DNA of 64,000 nucleotides from Embiotoca jacksoni (GCA_022577435.1 JAKOON010000010.1:18394024-18458023), one strand, 5' to 3'; shown: positions 11,701 through 23,297, counted from the stretch's first letter. The notes: generated by a model not told the origin, from the sequence alone. Numbers and translations: made by a program.

Positions 11701-14532
11701 TACATGTAGTGAGAGGAGGATCTGAGAAAACGTGCCCACATGAGTGCAGTTCTTTCTTCCTGTTTTACTTCCACCGTGGGGCTGCTAGAGGGGCTCTCCT
11801 TATGTTGAACCTTATGTTAACTTTAAACTGTCAATCTCAGTTGGGGGATAATCTGAGACCCAGGAGACATCCGCGCTGTGCGTCATCTACTAAACATACA
11901 GTTGATATGAGGCTGCACTGCTGCATCCCTCCTGCGGTGTGTTTGCAAATTATTAAAGGTTTACGAACAATTTTCACCCTTTGTCTCGTGACGTAGATTT
12001 TTATGGTCTCCATGGAAAGCTCCCATCAGCACTTTACTTCATTCCCTTTGAAATCAATTCAGTCTCTTTTGCTCCTACTCAATGCGGGTTACCATGGATA
12101 CCACTCCCAAATGGTTTGGCTTGTACATGAATTTGTTTATAAGTGTTACTGGGAGCGGATGGGAATGTTCTTTTTTTGTGCAGCCAAGGTAAACATCCTC
12201 TCCTAATTTTCATGAGATAATTAAATATAATGGTGATTCTATCATAGGATTGTTGTTGTTTTATTCTCCTCTGAGAGTCTAACACAATAATTTGATCAAG
12301 GTTTCTTCAGGGATTGATAATGAAATCACTTCTTGTTCCAACAGCTGTAACATTTACAACATGCAGCATCAGCTACCTGAGGACATCATCAAGAGTGCCT
12401 CTGGCAATTCTGCTTTGCTCTAGAAAAGCATAGAAATCTTGTGCATGTAATCTAGTCTGATCCAGAAATCCAAACTATGCCAGTGTCGATTCGACAGGGC
12501 CCCACTGAGCCAGAAAAGCTTCCAAATACTTCACTGCTTGTAAATCCTCATGCAGACGTGAGGTCCGGGTGGCGTGTGCCCTACATGGACTGCCACTACT
12601 GTAAATTATGTCTGGGGCAAGAAAGTTGGGCAGAGAGGATAGAGTGGTTTAATTTGGTGAGGACTTAATCAGGGTTCATTTGGAATTAAGGGAAGACTGG
12701 GTGCATCTCCCACAAGTCTTCAGATTCACTGCTTCACTTCCCTCTGAGTCCACTGAATCAGAGTGTGTACATATGAATGCGAATGGATGTAAAGGAACCA
12801 CATTCAGTCATATATCTGTCCAAGAGGTCTAAACCGGGCTGTGTGAAATATTCATCACTGCAGGTGTTGTGCCTGTAGCTTCCTAGGAGATTTCTTCTGA
12901 CAGAGTAAAGCACAATTTGTTTGCCTTACCATCTCTGTCTAATGTCTTTTTCTTGTTTCCTCTGGCATATCCTTATAGTTCAGGAAAAAAAAAGAAGAAG
13001 CTCAGAGTTGTTTTATATTAGCCTGCCACACTGGCTATTTTAGGCTGGACTTTGTAAGCGATGGGGCCTGGCTGTGTGTGCATCCCCACGTCTCTTATGT
13101 AAGTCCCTCCAACAGGAACACGGAAATCTGACAGAAAGTTTGCAGAGCCACTTAATCTCACTTAGAGTTAATTTCAGACAGCTGAGGAGCTGAATGTTGT
13201 CTACCGAGCTGCATGAAAAGCTTGTTTGAAGGCAGAGTGAAGTGTGTTCTCCATTAACGTTGTTACTTTGTGGTGGTATAAGCCTGATTGATCCTCGTCA
13301 GAGGGGCCTCTAATCAACAGATAGCCATTGATTTCCTCTCCACAGGGTCTACGAGGTGCCTAAGACACCTGCTTGCAGCCAGCTGACAGACACTTATGCC
13401 GGCTAACCAACAGCTGACACAAACTGATGCCAGTGCACTGTGCTGGAGAGAGTGAGTCACACATGCTCACATAGATCCCACTCTCAGGGATGCTGGATGC
13501 TGCACAATGTGAGATCCACTGTATTCTGAATCATATCTCATACACGTGGTGTGTCACAGATGGAGTCTCAGTTAGCTGTGTGGTTTTGTAACCAGTACGA
13601 AGGCCAGAAAGATAATAATAAAAAGAGAAAAAAAACTGTCATTATATGCTGTGCTCAAGCAGTGGAAAGCTGTCTTTCCTGAAACAAAATGAGCTCTGTC
13701 AAAGCTGAGTATCATTGTGATCTTCAGCCTGATCAGCACAGTTTGTCTGTAGTGATTTCTATCTGCTGAGAGTGCTTCAGTAAGCAGTTCTTCTGCAGCA
13801 GTCACATGCTTTGGGCCTGGGCTCACAGCCAGCTGTCCCCATCATCAATTCAGATAATGCAGAAAGATGTGCCGAGGTGAGACTCCAGGGCAGATGTGTG
13901 TGGCACAGGGCAGGCAATGAAAATCATACGGTGAGATTATGAACAACAAAGATCTGCTACCAAACAAGAGAACATTGTGCTGTATTAAAACCATGTTTTC
14001 TCAAGTAGCTCCATGGGGTAAAATTTTTTTTTTTTTTAGGTGCCAATTAAAACCGAAACAGACTTCCTCATTCATTATCAGAGGAGCAACTGAGCCCTGC
14101 AGGTCAAGTTTTGATAAACAGTCAGTCACTGCAACCATTAAACCATTGATAGAAAATAAAAAAAACATTTGCAAAACAAAGCTTCTAAAATATGATAATT
14201 TGATTTTTCTTTCTGCGTCATACATGATAGTAAATTAAAAGTGTTTGGCTGTGTGAATAAAATAGGGTAACTGAAGGAATCCCCACCTGGGCTATGGGAA
14301 ATTACAACATGTATTAACCAAGAAAAGAAGATGTACATCAGGTTAATAGTTAATGATAACAAATGGTAGCTGCTGCTCTGCATGACGTATCTACTTCCAA
14401 CACTATTTAATTTAAAAGAAATTACAGAATGTTGGCACAAGACAGATTTTTTTAATCGGCACTTCCTGTCCAACAGTGTGGGATGAACACGAGCAGTGAT
14501 CAGTCAAGTGTGGGGGAGGCCTAAAACAGGCC

Positions 14533-14574
<42 letters not shown>

Positions 14575-14880
14575 TCTGTCTGCAAACTTTCTAAAAATGT
14601 AATTGTCAGATCTGTTTCTCCTCATGATGGGCAGCACTGATTACAAAGCACTTTCCACTGCAGGATGACATAAACGCCTTGCAGCTCCCCCGGAAATGCC
14701 CATGCAGTTTGTTCTTAGGGCTCCTACAGATGAACAGACACCGCATTGCTGCTCCGAGACTGAACACCCAGATACCCCCGGCCCCCTCCTTCGCTCCTCA
14801 TAAAAACATGCACAACCACGCCTCCAGAGGCACGCGCACAAGCGCAAGCTCAGACACACCCCCTGCTTACCCTCCATCTC
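8761..14880. other. Intergenic region between syn1 and ajm1
   Basis: I find no ORF resembling a known protein, no exon with paired splice signals and no RNA gene. The DNA is AT-rich with scattered short runs. The notable element is a 36-T run at 14535-14570, shortly before the presumed ajm1 promoter. Regulatory elements of ajm1 may lie here but cannot be identified from one sequence. Confidence 0.6.
14535..14570. repeat. Poly(T) tract, 36 nt
   Basis: An uninterrupted T run. It could be a microsatellite or the reversed poly(A) tail of an old retroposon. No target-site duplication or element body is obvious beside it. Confidence 0.9.
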
Positions 14881-14881
14881 T

Positions 14882-14909
14882 CACACACACACACACACAC
14901 ACAAATACA

Positions 14910-14942
<33 letters not shown>
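14882..14942. repeat. (CA)n microsatellite upstream of ajm1 exon 1
   Basis: Two CA runs separated by a short imperfect spacer (aaatacaag), ending where the GC-richer ajm1 leader begins. Confidence 0.95.
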
Positions 14943-14944
<2 letters not shown>

Positions 14945-15128
14945 CGGCGTGAGAGAGTGTGGGAGCATCGCTGGGTGAAGCAGACAACATGTAAGGCAGC
15001 ATGAAGGACGAGTGTCGTGCTCCGGGAAGCTCACAGCAGGTGCGGCAGGGCTGAAGCTGCACATCACGGAGAACAGGCTGGCCGCTTCAACCATGTCCAC
15101 CGCATCCGATCAACTCACTGGCGACACG
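14943..15128 (+). other. ajm1: ajm1 non-coding first exon (5' end uncertain)
   Basis: A GC-richer block immediately before a good donor (ACG/gtaagg, gt at 15129). The next good acceptor upstream of the ajm1 ORF is tttctttccccag at 17964, giving a 2836-nt intron. The transcription start is not visible; I placed the left edge where the CA repeat ends. The exon contains three upstream start codons: a minimal ATG-TAA at 14989-14994, an ORF at 15001-15054 (17 codons plus stop), and the ATG at 15093 that begins the spliced uORF. The surrounding 15.0-15.4 kb is relatively CpG-rich, consistent with a promoter. Confidence 0.55.
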
Positions 15129-18015
15129 GTAAGGCCTCTCGTTCACTCGCAAAACATCAATTGTCCAAACTTAGCCGAACTCATCCTCTTTAGCTCTTCT
15201 GCTTCCCGGCGGTCTCTGTCCCGATCTGAACCCCCGAGTGCTGCTTCTTTCTTTCAAATGTTGTCGTTCCGGGCTCAAAGGCATCGGGTCAGCCACGAAG
15301 GATGGAGGGCCGTCCGTGCCGCAGCACCAAAAATAAAAGGGGTGCCCAAGTGCGATAGAGCAAGTATTTGGTAACGCTTCAAGGCTGGATGCGCTTTGGT
15401 ATGGGCCTGCGGGGAGGTCTCAGGCAAATCTGCATCACATTTGTTATTGTCTGGAAAAAACCCTGCAAACGGAGAGAACAGAGTCTTCGAAGTTCTTTTA
15501 GTTGTAAATGTCAAAACAAATACATTATGACCCCAAATAATATTGAACTGCATATAGAATCATAGCCTCGTACAAAAGCACAGAAAAAAAAACAGTCTTT
15601 GGCTCTATGAATAGGTGAATGCAATATCATTGTTGCATCCTTTGCCATAAAGTCGCTCTTGTGTTTCCCAGATAGATTTGCCCCCAGATATATTAAAGCC
15701 ATTCACATTGATTACCTCTCAGTCGTTTATTTTTTTCAGACTGACATTTTCCCCTCAGTGTGCAGCCGGAGGAGCTTTTAATGGTTTCTTTGCTGTGTGC
15801 TGTAGTCATGGAGACAGTATGTGGCATGTGGTTTTATACTTGTGCTAGAAAGTGTAGTCGCTCTATTGAAGAGGAGCCTTACACCATGAAGATGAGTGGA
15901 GGAAGGAATGCAACGCGTTTACCAGAGTCAAGATGTTGTCTTCTAAATATTAAAAAAACAAATCTGCTTTGTTTCTCCAGGCCTTCGTCCTAGATCAGTG
16001 GGATTTCATGTTTTGTTCAGAAAAAGCTGCAGTACCTAAAATATTTTTGCAGATGTGATGTTAACAGTTATTGTAGACCCACATAATTCACTCATATTTT
16101 ATTTATCTCGTGCCCTTTATATATTAGAGCATCCCTTCAGGGAGTTCTACAGTAATTTTTCTAGGGCTCTTTTTAGAGCATCATACATCATTTCTTTAAC
16201 AACATAATTTTAAGAGGAGCTTATAGTTCATATCTGTCATATCCAATAATGTATGAAAGCTGGGTTGTTGTTGTAGAAAGATAGACTTTAATAGTGAGCT
16301 ACTCACTGAATATTTTTGTACTGTATGGTAAAATTAAGTCTCCCTAAGGCCCTTGCTATTTTGCTGACACCTCACCTCGTTTGTTAAAACCTTGAATAAT
16401 AGTAGGATTAAAAGTAAGACGTGTTTAAATAACTTTCTTTCCCTTTAAAGTGGAATATCCCATCATTAATTCTGTGCTCATTACTAATAGGATAACCATA
16501 ATTTTATTTCTCCCTTCTTGGAACAAATGATACAGAATTAGCCCCAGATTGAATTCATAACAGTCATCCATTGAGTAGTTATTAGTGACCATAGTCATAG
16601 TGGTGACAGTCTGATAGTAGTAAAGTGTGTAATCTGAACTGTAAAAAAACAGCAAATGTTTGCTCTTTAACTGCAATACATTTCTATTGAGCAAGCCAAA
16701 TTGATTTATCTAGGTTTATGTAATGGGACTAACTTCATTAATTATGAAAGGAAAGCTGATGTACTTTATTTAAAATTGATACTTGATCGGGTATTTATTT
16801 GTAATGTTTTACCCACTGAGTTAAATTGATGCAAATCCAAACAGCCTTGACCAGTTGTGAAATATATAATGCAGATTAAGCTGTTTCTTTTTATTAAAAA
16901 CACTCTGATACACACACGAGTGCCCTCCAACATGACTTTAAAAAATAAAAATCGTACAAACCAGGCAAATCAGTAAATAACAGTGTACGTTTGTGTGTGG
17001 AGGATGGTTGTGAACAGACGTGATATTTAGGTGTGTTGTAAGAGACATGACAGGGAAATAGCTGGTCAGTCCTCTCTCATCACGATGAACAGATGGTAAC
17101 TCAGGGTTGGCTTGTGGGTGAGTGCCAACAAGAAAGCCCATGTGTGTGAGACATGAAAATCCATTGTTGAAACATTTTGTCCATAATATTTTTCAAAGAC
17201 CTTTTGGATGTTCTTTAATCAGAGATTGACTGTGTTATTTATAGGTAGAATTTTTATTGATGTTTTGTCTCCATGTTAAGCTGCACTAATTGGTTATAGG
17301 TTACCTGATGTAATGGAAAAGCAAGACATGCTGCGGTAATGTAATACTATGAAGGAATTTTCAGTATAAATCATAAATATTATATCTGAATTTGTCTTTA
17401 ATGTTATGTTTTCAACCATGTTTAACATTTAAAGAAGAGAAATTAGAAATAGGGGCTTTCTGTTACCAGCAGTTTACTGTGTATATCGTCATGTATGTTA
17501 AGTTTTGTATTTTGTTTCTCCCAGTCAGTAATGCAAGATGATGTGAATACTCACCTGGCTCATTTAGTAAAGGCTTACTTTTCTAATTAAAGGTTTTTTT
17601 TTTTTAGTTTCATTACATACAAACTGCCTACCTCATGTATTTTATATTAACTCAAGCCTTTTATGACTGATTGTTATGTTGCTCAGATACAGTGTTGAGT
17701 TGTGGCTTTGGGCGTGAAATATTTTAACCTGGTTAGTCAATTAACAACCACACCAGTAAAATGTATACCCCATCGCATTTACAGTTGTCAGACCAAAACA
17801 GTTGTCGTTTTACAGGATAAATGTCCATTTTAAGCAAATAAACAACAACTGTTGCTTGTATTTCCTGTAAGTAACTTACTGTTTGTGATTTTTTTGTTTT
17901 AGAGCATTACACTTGTATTGAAAGACCATTCAACTCTATTTGCTTTATCTCTTTCTTTCCCCAGGCTGTGTTGATCTTGAATCACACTGAATGGAGAGCA
18001 TTGAAGTTCCCTTAA
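15093..18015 (+). promoter_or_regulatory. ajm1: Spliced upstream ORF of ajm1 (28 codons plus stop)
   Basis: The ATG at 15093 runs in phase 0 to the donor at 15128 (12 codons). It continues from the acceptor at 17965 for 16 codons and stops at TAA 18013-18015, one base before the main ATG at 18017 (TAAGATG). It depends entirely on the inferred splice. If real, it would limit ajm1 translation to reinitiation or leaky scanning. Confidence 0.45.
15129..17964 (+). other. ajm1: ajm1 intron 1 (inferred)
   Basis: The stretch is bounded by a consensus donor (gtaagg) and a pyrimidine-rich acceptor. It is mostly AT-rich, with no internal coding exon or recognisable repeat. Confidence 0.5.
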
Positions 18016-18016
18016 G

Positions 18017-21000
18017 ATGACACGAACGCATCCCCCTGATTTACTGGCATCGACTCTTTATCGGGACATTACTCTAAATCCCATCACCGACCATTCCATT
18101 TCTCTCCACACCTCCCAGCAATGTGACTTGAAAATGATTGATAAATCAGAGATCATTAACAAGAGACACTGCCGCAGTTTTGACTTTATTGAGTCACTGG
18201 ATGACCCGCAGACTTTCTCTTCCTCAATGGATTACCCTTACAAGAGGTCTGAGCATCAGACATTAAACAAAGATATCATGTGGAATGGACTAGATCAGCC
18301 GGGGCATCTTCGCTTTTCGTCCCCCGATCTGTTTAACACCAGGCAGTTCCAGCAGCACACCACCCAGGACAAAACCAGCCACCTTACATGGTCAGATTCT
18401 AAAAAGAGAACCAGATCTAAAAGCGCTCCGAGAATTAAGTCTACTCTCACTCCCGTGCCCATCTCAGTATCTCCCCCCGGGGCCAGGAAGGGGAGGGATG
18501 CACCTCAGGCTGTGTCTGATAACTTCAGGACTTCTGAAACACAACGAGAAGCCTACTCCTCAAACAGGGCTTTTTTAAATGAAGTGCACCCTATCAAACT
18601 GCAGCCTCATTCGCCACTCTATGTCTCAGACTGTTTTGAGGAGGATAAACGAGACAAACCTGCCATAACCCCTCATGTTAGGTGCCGTGTGGACATTAAA
18701 CCAGATGCTGCTGTACTGCAGCACACATCTAGGCAGGTTCCCAATGTACGGACTGAGCATCATTGGCAGAGATATTCCCAGGCCAGTAGCAGCAGAGGTT
18801 TGTATGTACCACGGCAGGTTGTCTCCTCACCAACGCCCACTCCAAGCGAATGCTACAGTGGAGATTTTAGACAAGGATACCACTACACCAGCATGTCTCC
18901 CATCTCTTACCAGCATCTAGACATGCACAGGATGCCATCGCCAACAGCACCGTATCTGAGTCATGAACAAAGAGCTTACTCAAATCCCAACATACCAACC
19001 AAGTTTTTCTATACGGAGGACCCTGTTCGGTATCCGGTTCATCCCTATTCTAGAGCGTACTTTCAGGATGATCGGTCTAGTCTAACCAGCCATGGTAGTA
19101 CAATGACCAGTCAGTATGATCCCAGGACTCGATGGGTGCACACTCTTCCTGTCAGGTCATATTACACAGACCACCTTTCCAACAGAGAGCCAGCACACTC
19201 TGTATATAGTAGGCCTTACTCCACAAGTGAGGCAGGATCATACTTTTCTCCAACTCCACTGTCTAGATCTTGTTATGGCGAGGACAGCCGGTTCAATCCA
19301 TACCAAATGAGCAGCTCCAGGCTGTTTTATTCCAAACCGTTCAGCTCTCCTGAGGAGCAGTACTTTGCATCAAGGCCATATCATACCGAGGGCCGTCGAC
19401 GCCCTCGAATGTCCCAGGCTTTCTCAGATGATTGGTATCGCTCAAGTATATCTGGCTACTCTAACCAGTCCTCTCACACACCACCGAGAGTGAGGCAAGA
19501 CCCCAGTATACCTCCGTGGTTCACTAACAGCTATACAGAAACCAGTCGTCTTGGAGCAGAGGCCAAAAACCACTCCAAGTCTTGGGACAATATCCTATTC
19601 CCAAAGCCCGACAGAGAGCAATCAGTGCCACGGGGACGAAGCTATGAGAACCTGTTTTACCAAGCAAGGCATGGAGCATCTCCTGAAATTACATCTCAAC
19701 CGGTCATACTTAACCTTTCAAGTTCACCAAGACGCTACGCAGCTCTTTCACTGTCCGAAAGCTCCCTAGAGAGGGGTTCAAGCAATCCGTGGAGGAATTC
19801 CAAGAGTGGGCACTGGTTTGTAACTCCCGAGATCACCATAACAGACAATGACATATGCGCAGGCAACAGCAGGCGACGTGATGTCCACACTGTCAGCTGG
19901 GATACGTTGGACGGTGAAAAGGCACCATCTCCAAAAGGTGTGCATCAGAAGCAGCCGTCTGTCACAGCTGCCATTACCAAAGACAGGAAACACAACAACT
20001 TCTCCCTCCAGCAGAGTCTAGAGCAACTGGATGAACTCTTAGCTGATTTGGTTGTTGACTACAAGCCACCAACGAGCAGAAAGTCAAGTGAAGACCTTTT
20101 AGACCAGCTAAAACAACTAATCACTGAAGACGATGAGAAAGACAGAGGATCTGCTGGACATGAAAACCTTGGATGTCTGAACACACAGCTACCGTCCTCT
20201 AAATCCAGCCCTGACACATTCAAAGACCCTGATAGTGGATGTGATGCTTTACAAAGGAGTGCAGAAGAATGTTCTCCAGACCACAGCACGGATGAAGACG
20301 ACACTATGGTGTGTGCGAATAAGAAGTGCAACCGCATTGAGAATATGTTCAATGCTTGCTTGTACTTCAAATCATGTCACAGTTGCTACACCTTTTACTG
20401 CTCACGAAACTGTCGCAGGGATGACTGGGAGACCCATAAAGGGACCTGCCTGTACGGTCGTGTCAGCAGTGTGTGTCGACACACTCTTAAGTTCTGCAGA
20501 GAGAATTCAGAGATCCACAAAGCCTTCTCGCGCGTTGCTAAAGCTGGCTACCTCTCCAGAGGGAGAGGCGTTCTCTTTCTGGGTTTTGCTAATCCAGAGA
20601 CAGCTGACAACTTCCTGCAAGTTGGACTCGAGAGCCTCCTCATGTCTCCCACATACTTATCTCTCAGAGAGCTGGATGGCTTCAAGGACAACCTAGGGGA
20701 ATACTGCAAGGAACTGCAGCATGCAGGTAACGAGTATGACCCCAATGAATGTTTCCTTCTGAATGTATCCGTAGCTGTTGGTGAACTAGTGCCTAACAGA
20801 CCCTCACCAAGGGTCCAAGCACCAACGGTTAGAAAATATGCAAAGGTGTCCTTGGCCTCCTCAAGCCCTGACAAAAAGGTACTCAAGAAGGATAGTGAAA
20901 TGGAAACTCTCATCCTCACTCCGCCTCCAGGCACGCCAGACATTGACAAAGAGGGGGAGGAGGGAAGAAAAGCCAGAGAGGTCTGCTTTGTCAATATCCA

Positions 21001-21223
21001 GCGTGAGCTCAGGACCAGAGGAGTCTTCCTTCGTCACGAGTACCCCAAAATCTATAATCAGCTGTGTGAGTTTGTGGAGAGCAACAGAAGGTTCACTCCT
21101 ACTACTATTTACCCAATAGATAAGAGAACAGGGAAACAGTTTATGTGCATGATCATGGCTGCATCTGAGCCAAGAACACTAGACTGGGTGGGCACCCCTC
21201 ATCTCTTGGATGATATTATATAG
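18017..21223 (+). CDS. ajm1: Apical junction component 1 homolog, single coding exon, 1068 aa
   Basis: This protein family is related to C. elegans AJM-1 by name and is placed at epithelial apical junctions; its biochemical role is poorly known. The ORF is uninterrupted. It opens MTRTHPPDLLASTLYRDI, closely matching the human AJM1 N-terminus, which supports this start. It continues with KRHCRSFDF, RSKSAPR, NEVHPIKLQP and HVRCR.DI.PD.AVLQH blocks shared with human AJM1. The middle (about residues 240-480) is Ser/Tyr/Pro-rich, with repeated PYxxE/RxYY-like segments. SKSWDNIL, RGRSYENL, SPRRYAALSLSESSL and TPEITITDND follow. A MYND-type zinc finger spans about 766-811, with Cys766, Cys771, Cys787, Cys790, Cys795, Cys799, His807 and Cys811. 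The C-terminal domain holds GRGVLFLGF, SPTYLSLREL, ETLILTPPPGTP and FTPTTIYP, ending LDDII. It is longer than human AJM1 (about 976 aa). The -3 base of the start is A. Confidence 0.93.
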   Translation: MTRTHPPDLLASTLYRDITLNPITDHSISLHTSQQCDLKMIDKSEIINKRHCRSFDFIESLDDPQTFSSSMDYPYKRSEHQTLNKDIMWNGLDQPGHLRFSSPDLFNTRQFQQHTTQDKTSHLTWSDSKKRTRSKSAPRIKSTLTPVPISVSPPGARKGRDAPQAVSDNFRTSETQREAYSSNRAFLNEVHPIKLQPHSPLYVSDCFEEDKRDKPAITPHVRCRVDIKPDAAVLQHTSRQVPNVRTEHHWQRYSQASSSRGLYVPRQVVSSPTPTPSECYSGDFRQGYHYTSMSPISYQHLDMHRMPSPTAPYLSHEQRAYSNPNIPTKFFYTEDPVRYPVHPYSRAYFQDDRSSLTSHGSTMTSQYDPRTRWVHTLPVRSYYTDHLSNREPAHSVYSRPYSTSEAGSYFSPTPLSRSCYGEDSRFNPYQMSSSRLFYSKPFSSPEEQYFASRPYHTEGRRRPRMSQAFSDDWYRSSISGYSNQSSHTPPRVRQDPSIPPWFTNSYTETSRLGAEAKNHSKSWDNILFPKPDREQSVPRGRSYENLFYQARHGASPEITSQPVILNLSSSPRRYAALSLSESSLERGSSNPWRNSKSGHWFVTPEITITDNDICAGNSRRRDVHTVSWDTLDGEKAPSPKGVHQKQPSVTAAITKDRKHNNFSLQQSLEQLDELLADLVVDYKPPTSRKSSEDLLDQLKQLITEDDEKDRGSAGHENLGCLNTQLPSSKSSPDTFKDPDSGCDALQRSAEECSPDHSTDEDDTMVCANKKCNRIENMFNACLYFKSCHSCYTFYCSRNCRRDDWETHKGTCLYGRVSSVCRHTLKFCRENSEIHKAFSRVAKAGYLSRGRGVLFLGFANPETADNFLQVGLESLLMSPTYLSLRELDGFKDNLGEYCKELQHAGNEYDPNECFLLNVSVAVGELVPNRPSPRVQAPTVRKYAKVSLASSSPDKKVLKKDSEMETLILTPPPGTPDIDKEGEEGRKAREVCFVNIQRELRTRGVFLRHEYPKIYNQLCEFVESNRRFTPTTIYPIDKRTGKQFMCMIMAASEPRTLDWVGTPHLLDDII
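20312..20449 (+). other. ajm1: MYND-type zinc finger coding segment of ajm1
   Basis: The ligand pattern reads C-x4-C, C-x2-C, C-x3-C, H-x3-C, with an aromatic core (NACLYFKSCHSC then FYCSRNCRRDDW). MYND fingers usually bind Pro-rich peptides. The first Cys pair has four residues between ligands rather than the usual two, as the human protein also appears to (CSNARC), so this is a divergent finger but with all eight ligands present. Confidence 0.85.
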
Positions 21224-21261
21224 TAGAACACTAAATAGTAACGATAATGATGTCAGCTTCA

Positions 21262-21278
21262 TGTACATATTGTAAATA
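21262..21278 (+). promoter_or_regulatory. ajm1: Tandem Pumilio-type motifs in ajm1 3' UTR
   Basis: TGTACATA at 21262-21269 and TGTAAATA at 21271-21278 both fit the Pumilio consensus UGUANAUA. They are separated by one base and start 39 nt after the stop codon. Confidence 0.45.
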
Positions 21279-21375
21279 CATGGTGTGATTTAGAAAATTT
21301 AACATTGACGTGGAAATATGTGTATAAATATGACCAAGCGCTCTTTCTCTGTCTCTTTCTCTTAGATCTGTCTGT

Positions 21376-21388
21376 CACACACACACAC

Positions 21389-21460
<72 letters not shown>
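21376..21460. repeat. (CA)n microsatellite in ajm1 3' UTR
   Basis: About 42 CA units with a single cg interruption near the start. Apparent ORFs made of Cys-Val repeats on the other strand are artefacts of this tract. Confidence 0.97.
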
Positions 21461-21465
<5 letters not shown>

Positions 21466-22592
21466 GTAATCACACACTTTTAAAGGTTGCCCTTTGTTGT
21501 TTTTGGCTTGTTTTGATCCTGTTGCACTCAGAAGAGTTAATAGCCTGCATGTAGACTAGGCACAAACCCAGTTATCCAGGTGTTTAAGATGTGAACATGT
21601 ATGATCAGTGTAGTTTCTGCAGACAATGTACGAAGCACACAATATTTATCAAGTGCACATTTCATTGCCTCTACATAATAGTTGGCACAGCCAGGTTTCA
21701 CTATTGATTTCTCCAAAAATGTTATATCAGAATTTTATCTTATACCTTGTTACAGTGGTTGTAATATTGCAACTGTTTATTAGTATTTAAGTATTATTTA
21801 CTTGGTATGCTGTAGTTGTGTGGGTATTTTTTTAAAAAAATTATTATTGCTATATTAGTTCTTGTTTCATAAAGAAGTACAATCAAACTCCCACTTCTGT
21901 TCTTCCACTTCATTAAGGATTTTAGTTGTAACCTATTTCATCTTGTGAAAAGACTTGATGTCATTCATTGCTTTGTTTGAAAGTGGCCTTCATCAAAAAC
22001 TAAAATGTATTTGACACACAGCAATGTATAGGGTTAGCTGTTTCTAAAGGCTCGACAGCTTTAGACTTAGGTTGTTTGAACTACCATTGTAAATGAATAA
22101 TTATTTTGCTCAAAGCATGTTATTTATATTCAGGTATTTTAATATTGCTTACAATTCAATTTCTGATGTTAATGAGATACTATTTGATGCTTAGAAATAT
22201 ATAAGGTCTATAGTATATATTGACCATATGACCATTTGAACATCATGACCTTGAGACCTTATAGTAACTAATATCACAGTATGTTCTTAATTAAACTATA
22301 TGCAATAAAAGAGCAACCTTGACATCTATATTGTAAAATCCTATTTTATTATAAATATTGAATACTTCTTTTGAGACAACAGCTACAAAGACTCTGTTTG
22401 CACTAAAACATAAATTATTAAAGAAGAATGTTCCTAACATAGCTGCAGCACTGAACCCGGATATGATGATATGCCTGCTTCCGTTGCCATTGTTGACTAA
22501 TCTAAGGTTGCTCTTTTACTTGATTATATATTTGTGCAAGACCTCCCTCAACTTTCTATTTTGTGATGTTTATAACCTATATATAAATATAT

Positions 22593-22598
22593 AATAAA
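22593..22598 (+). terminator. ajm1: Candidate polyadenylation signal of ajm1
   Basis: AATAAA followed within 30 nt by a G/T-rich element. The alternative proximal signal is at 22304-22309. Confidence 0.45.
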
Positions 22599-22832
22599 TG
22601 GAATTTAACAAGTGACCTTGTGGCCTTGAATTTGTCTTCATAGACTACTTCATATTAAGGTGTTTAAAAAAAGAAGAAGATACAGTTCTCATCAATGATT
22701 GATAATACTAATATCCACACTAATCAACATTTCTGAAGACATCAGGATACTAAAAGTGAAATTTTCAAGATTGCATATATTATTATGACTTACATGCAGG
22801 AGTATTGGACAAGAAACATGGGAATCAACCTT

Positions 22833-22895
22833 GTAGGTAGGTAGGTAGGTAGTTACTTTATTAATCCCCGAGGGGAAATTTGTTAAGTTGTCCCT
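22833..22895 (-). mobile_element. Non-LTR retrotransposon 3' tail fragment
   Basis: A (GTAG)n run followed by TTACTTTATTAATCCCCGAG and GGGAAATTTG. Read on the - strand this is the common teleost LINE/SINE end: AATTTCCC...GGGGATTAATAAAGTA plus a short tandem repeat tail. Only the terminal ~60 bases are recognisable, and the family cannot be assigned without a repeat library. Confidence 0.55.
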
Positions 22896-23233
22896 GAAAA
22901 AAATTGTATGTGTTCATTATATGGAGGAATTCAGAATTATTTAATTTTCAAAGTGATAAAATATATCAAAACACAGAATGATAGTTGCTCAAACTCCTTA
23001 AATTTGTGTTGATCAACAGCTATTATTTTATTACCATGGGTGATATGAAAACCATCATGTCTGCTCACAGCCCTCTTTCTTTAAATACAGGTTTAAAAGT
23101 AAACTAAACTATTTTGAATAAAACCTGTGGATTTTAAAGGAATGGTTTCAGCTTCAAATTGAATGGTGTGTTGACATTCTCTTATCCTTTTATTACTGTC
23201 ACTCAAGGACTCACTATTTCATGATGTTAGCGC

Positions 23234-23249
23234 TCCACCTAGTGGAATA
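23234..23249 (-). promoter_or_regulatory. CTCF-like core motif
   Basis: On the - strand the sequence reads CCACTAGGTGGAGCGC (23246 down to 23231), matching the CTCF core CCASYAGRKGGCRS except for A in place of C after GG. It is a single-motif match between two genes, so functional status is unknown. Confidence 0.25.
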
Positions 23250-23275
23250 AACCATGTATTACTGTCACCAATTTC

Positions 23276-23297
23276 TTTGTTTGTTTGTTTGTTTGTT
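23276..23297. repeat. (TTTG)n microsatellite
   Basis: About five TTTG units (ttgtttgtttgtttgtttgttt). Confidence 0.85.

Larger units (their letters stand above)
21224..22620 (+). other. ajm1: Putative ajm1 3' UTR
   Basis: AT-rich sequence after the stop. AATAAA occurs at 22304-22309 and again at 22593-22598; the second is followed by a GT-rich stretch (gtgaccttgtggccttg) suited to cleavage. The stretch contains a CA microsatellite (21376-21460) and two adjacent Pumilio-type motifs near the stop. Confidence 0.55.

Noticed and set aside
20059..20994. Antisense frames of 103 and 148 codons across ajm1
   Set aside because: They lie entirely opposite a conserved coding exon and resemble no known protein.
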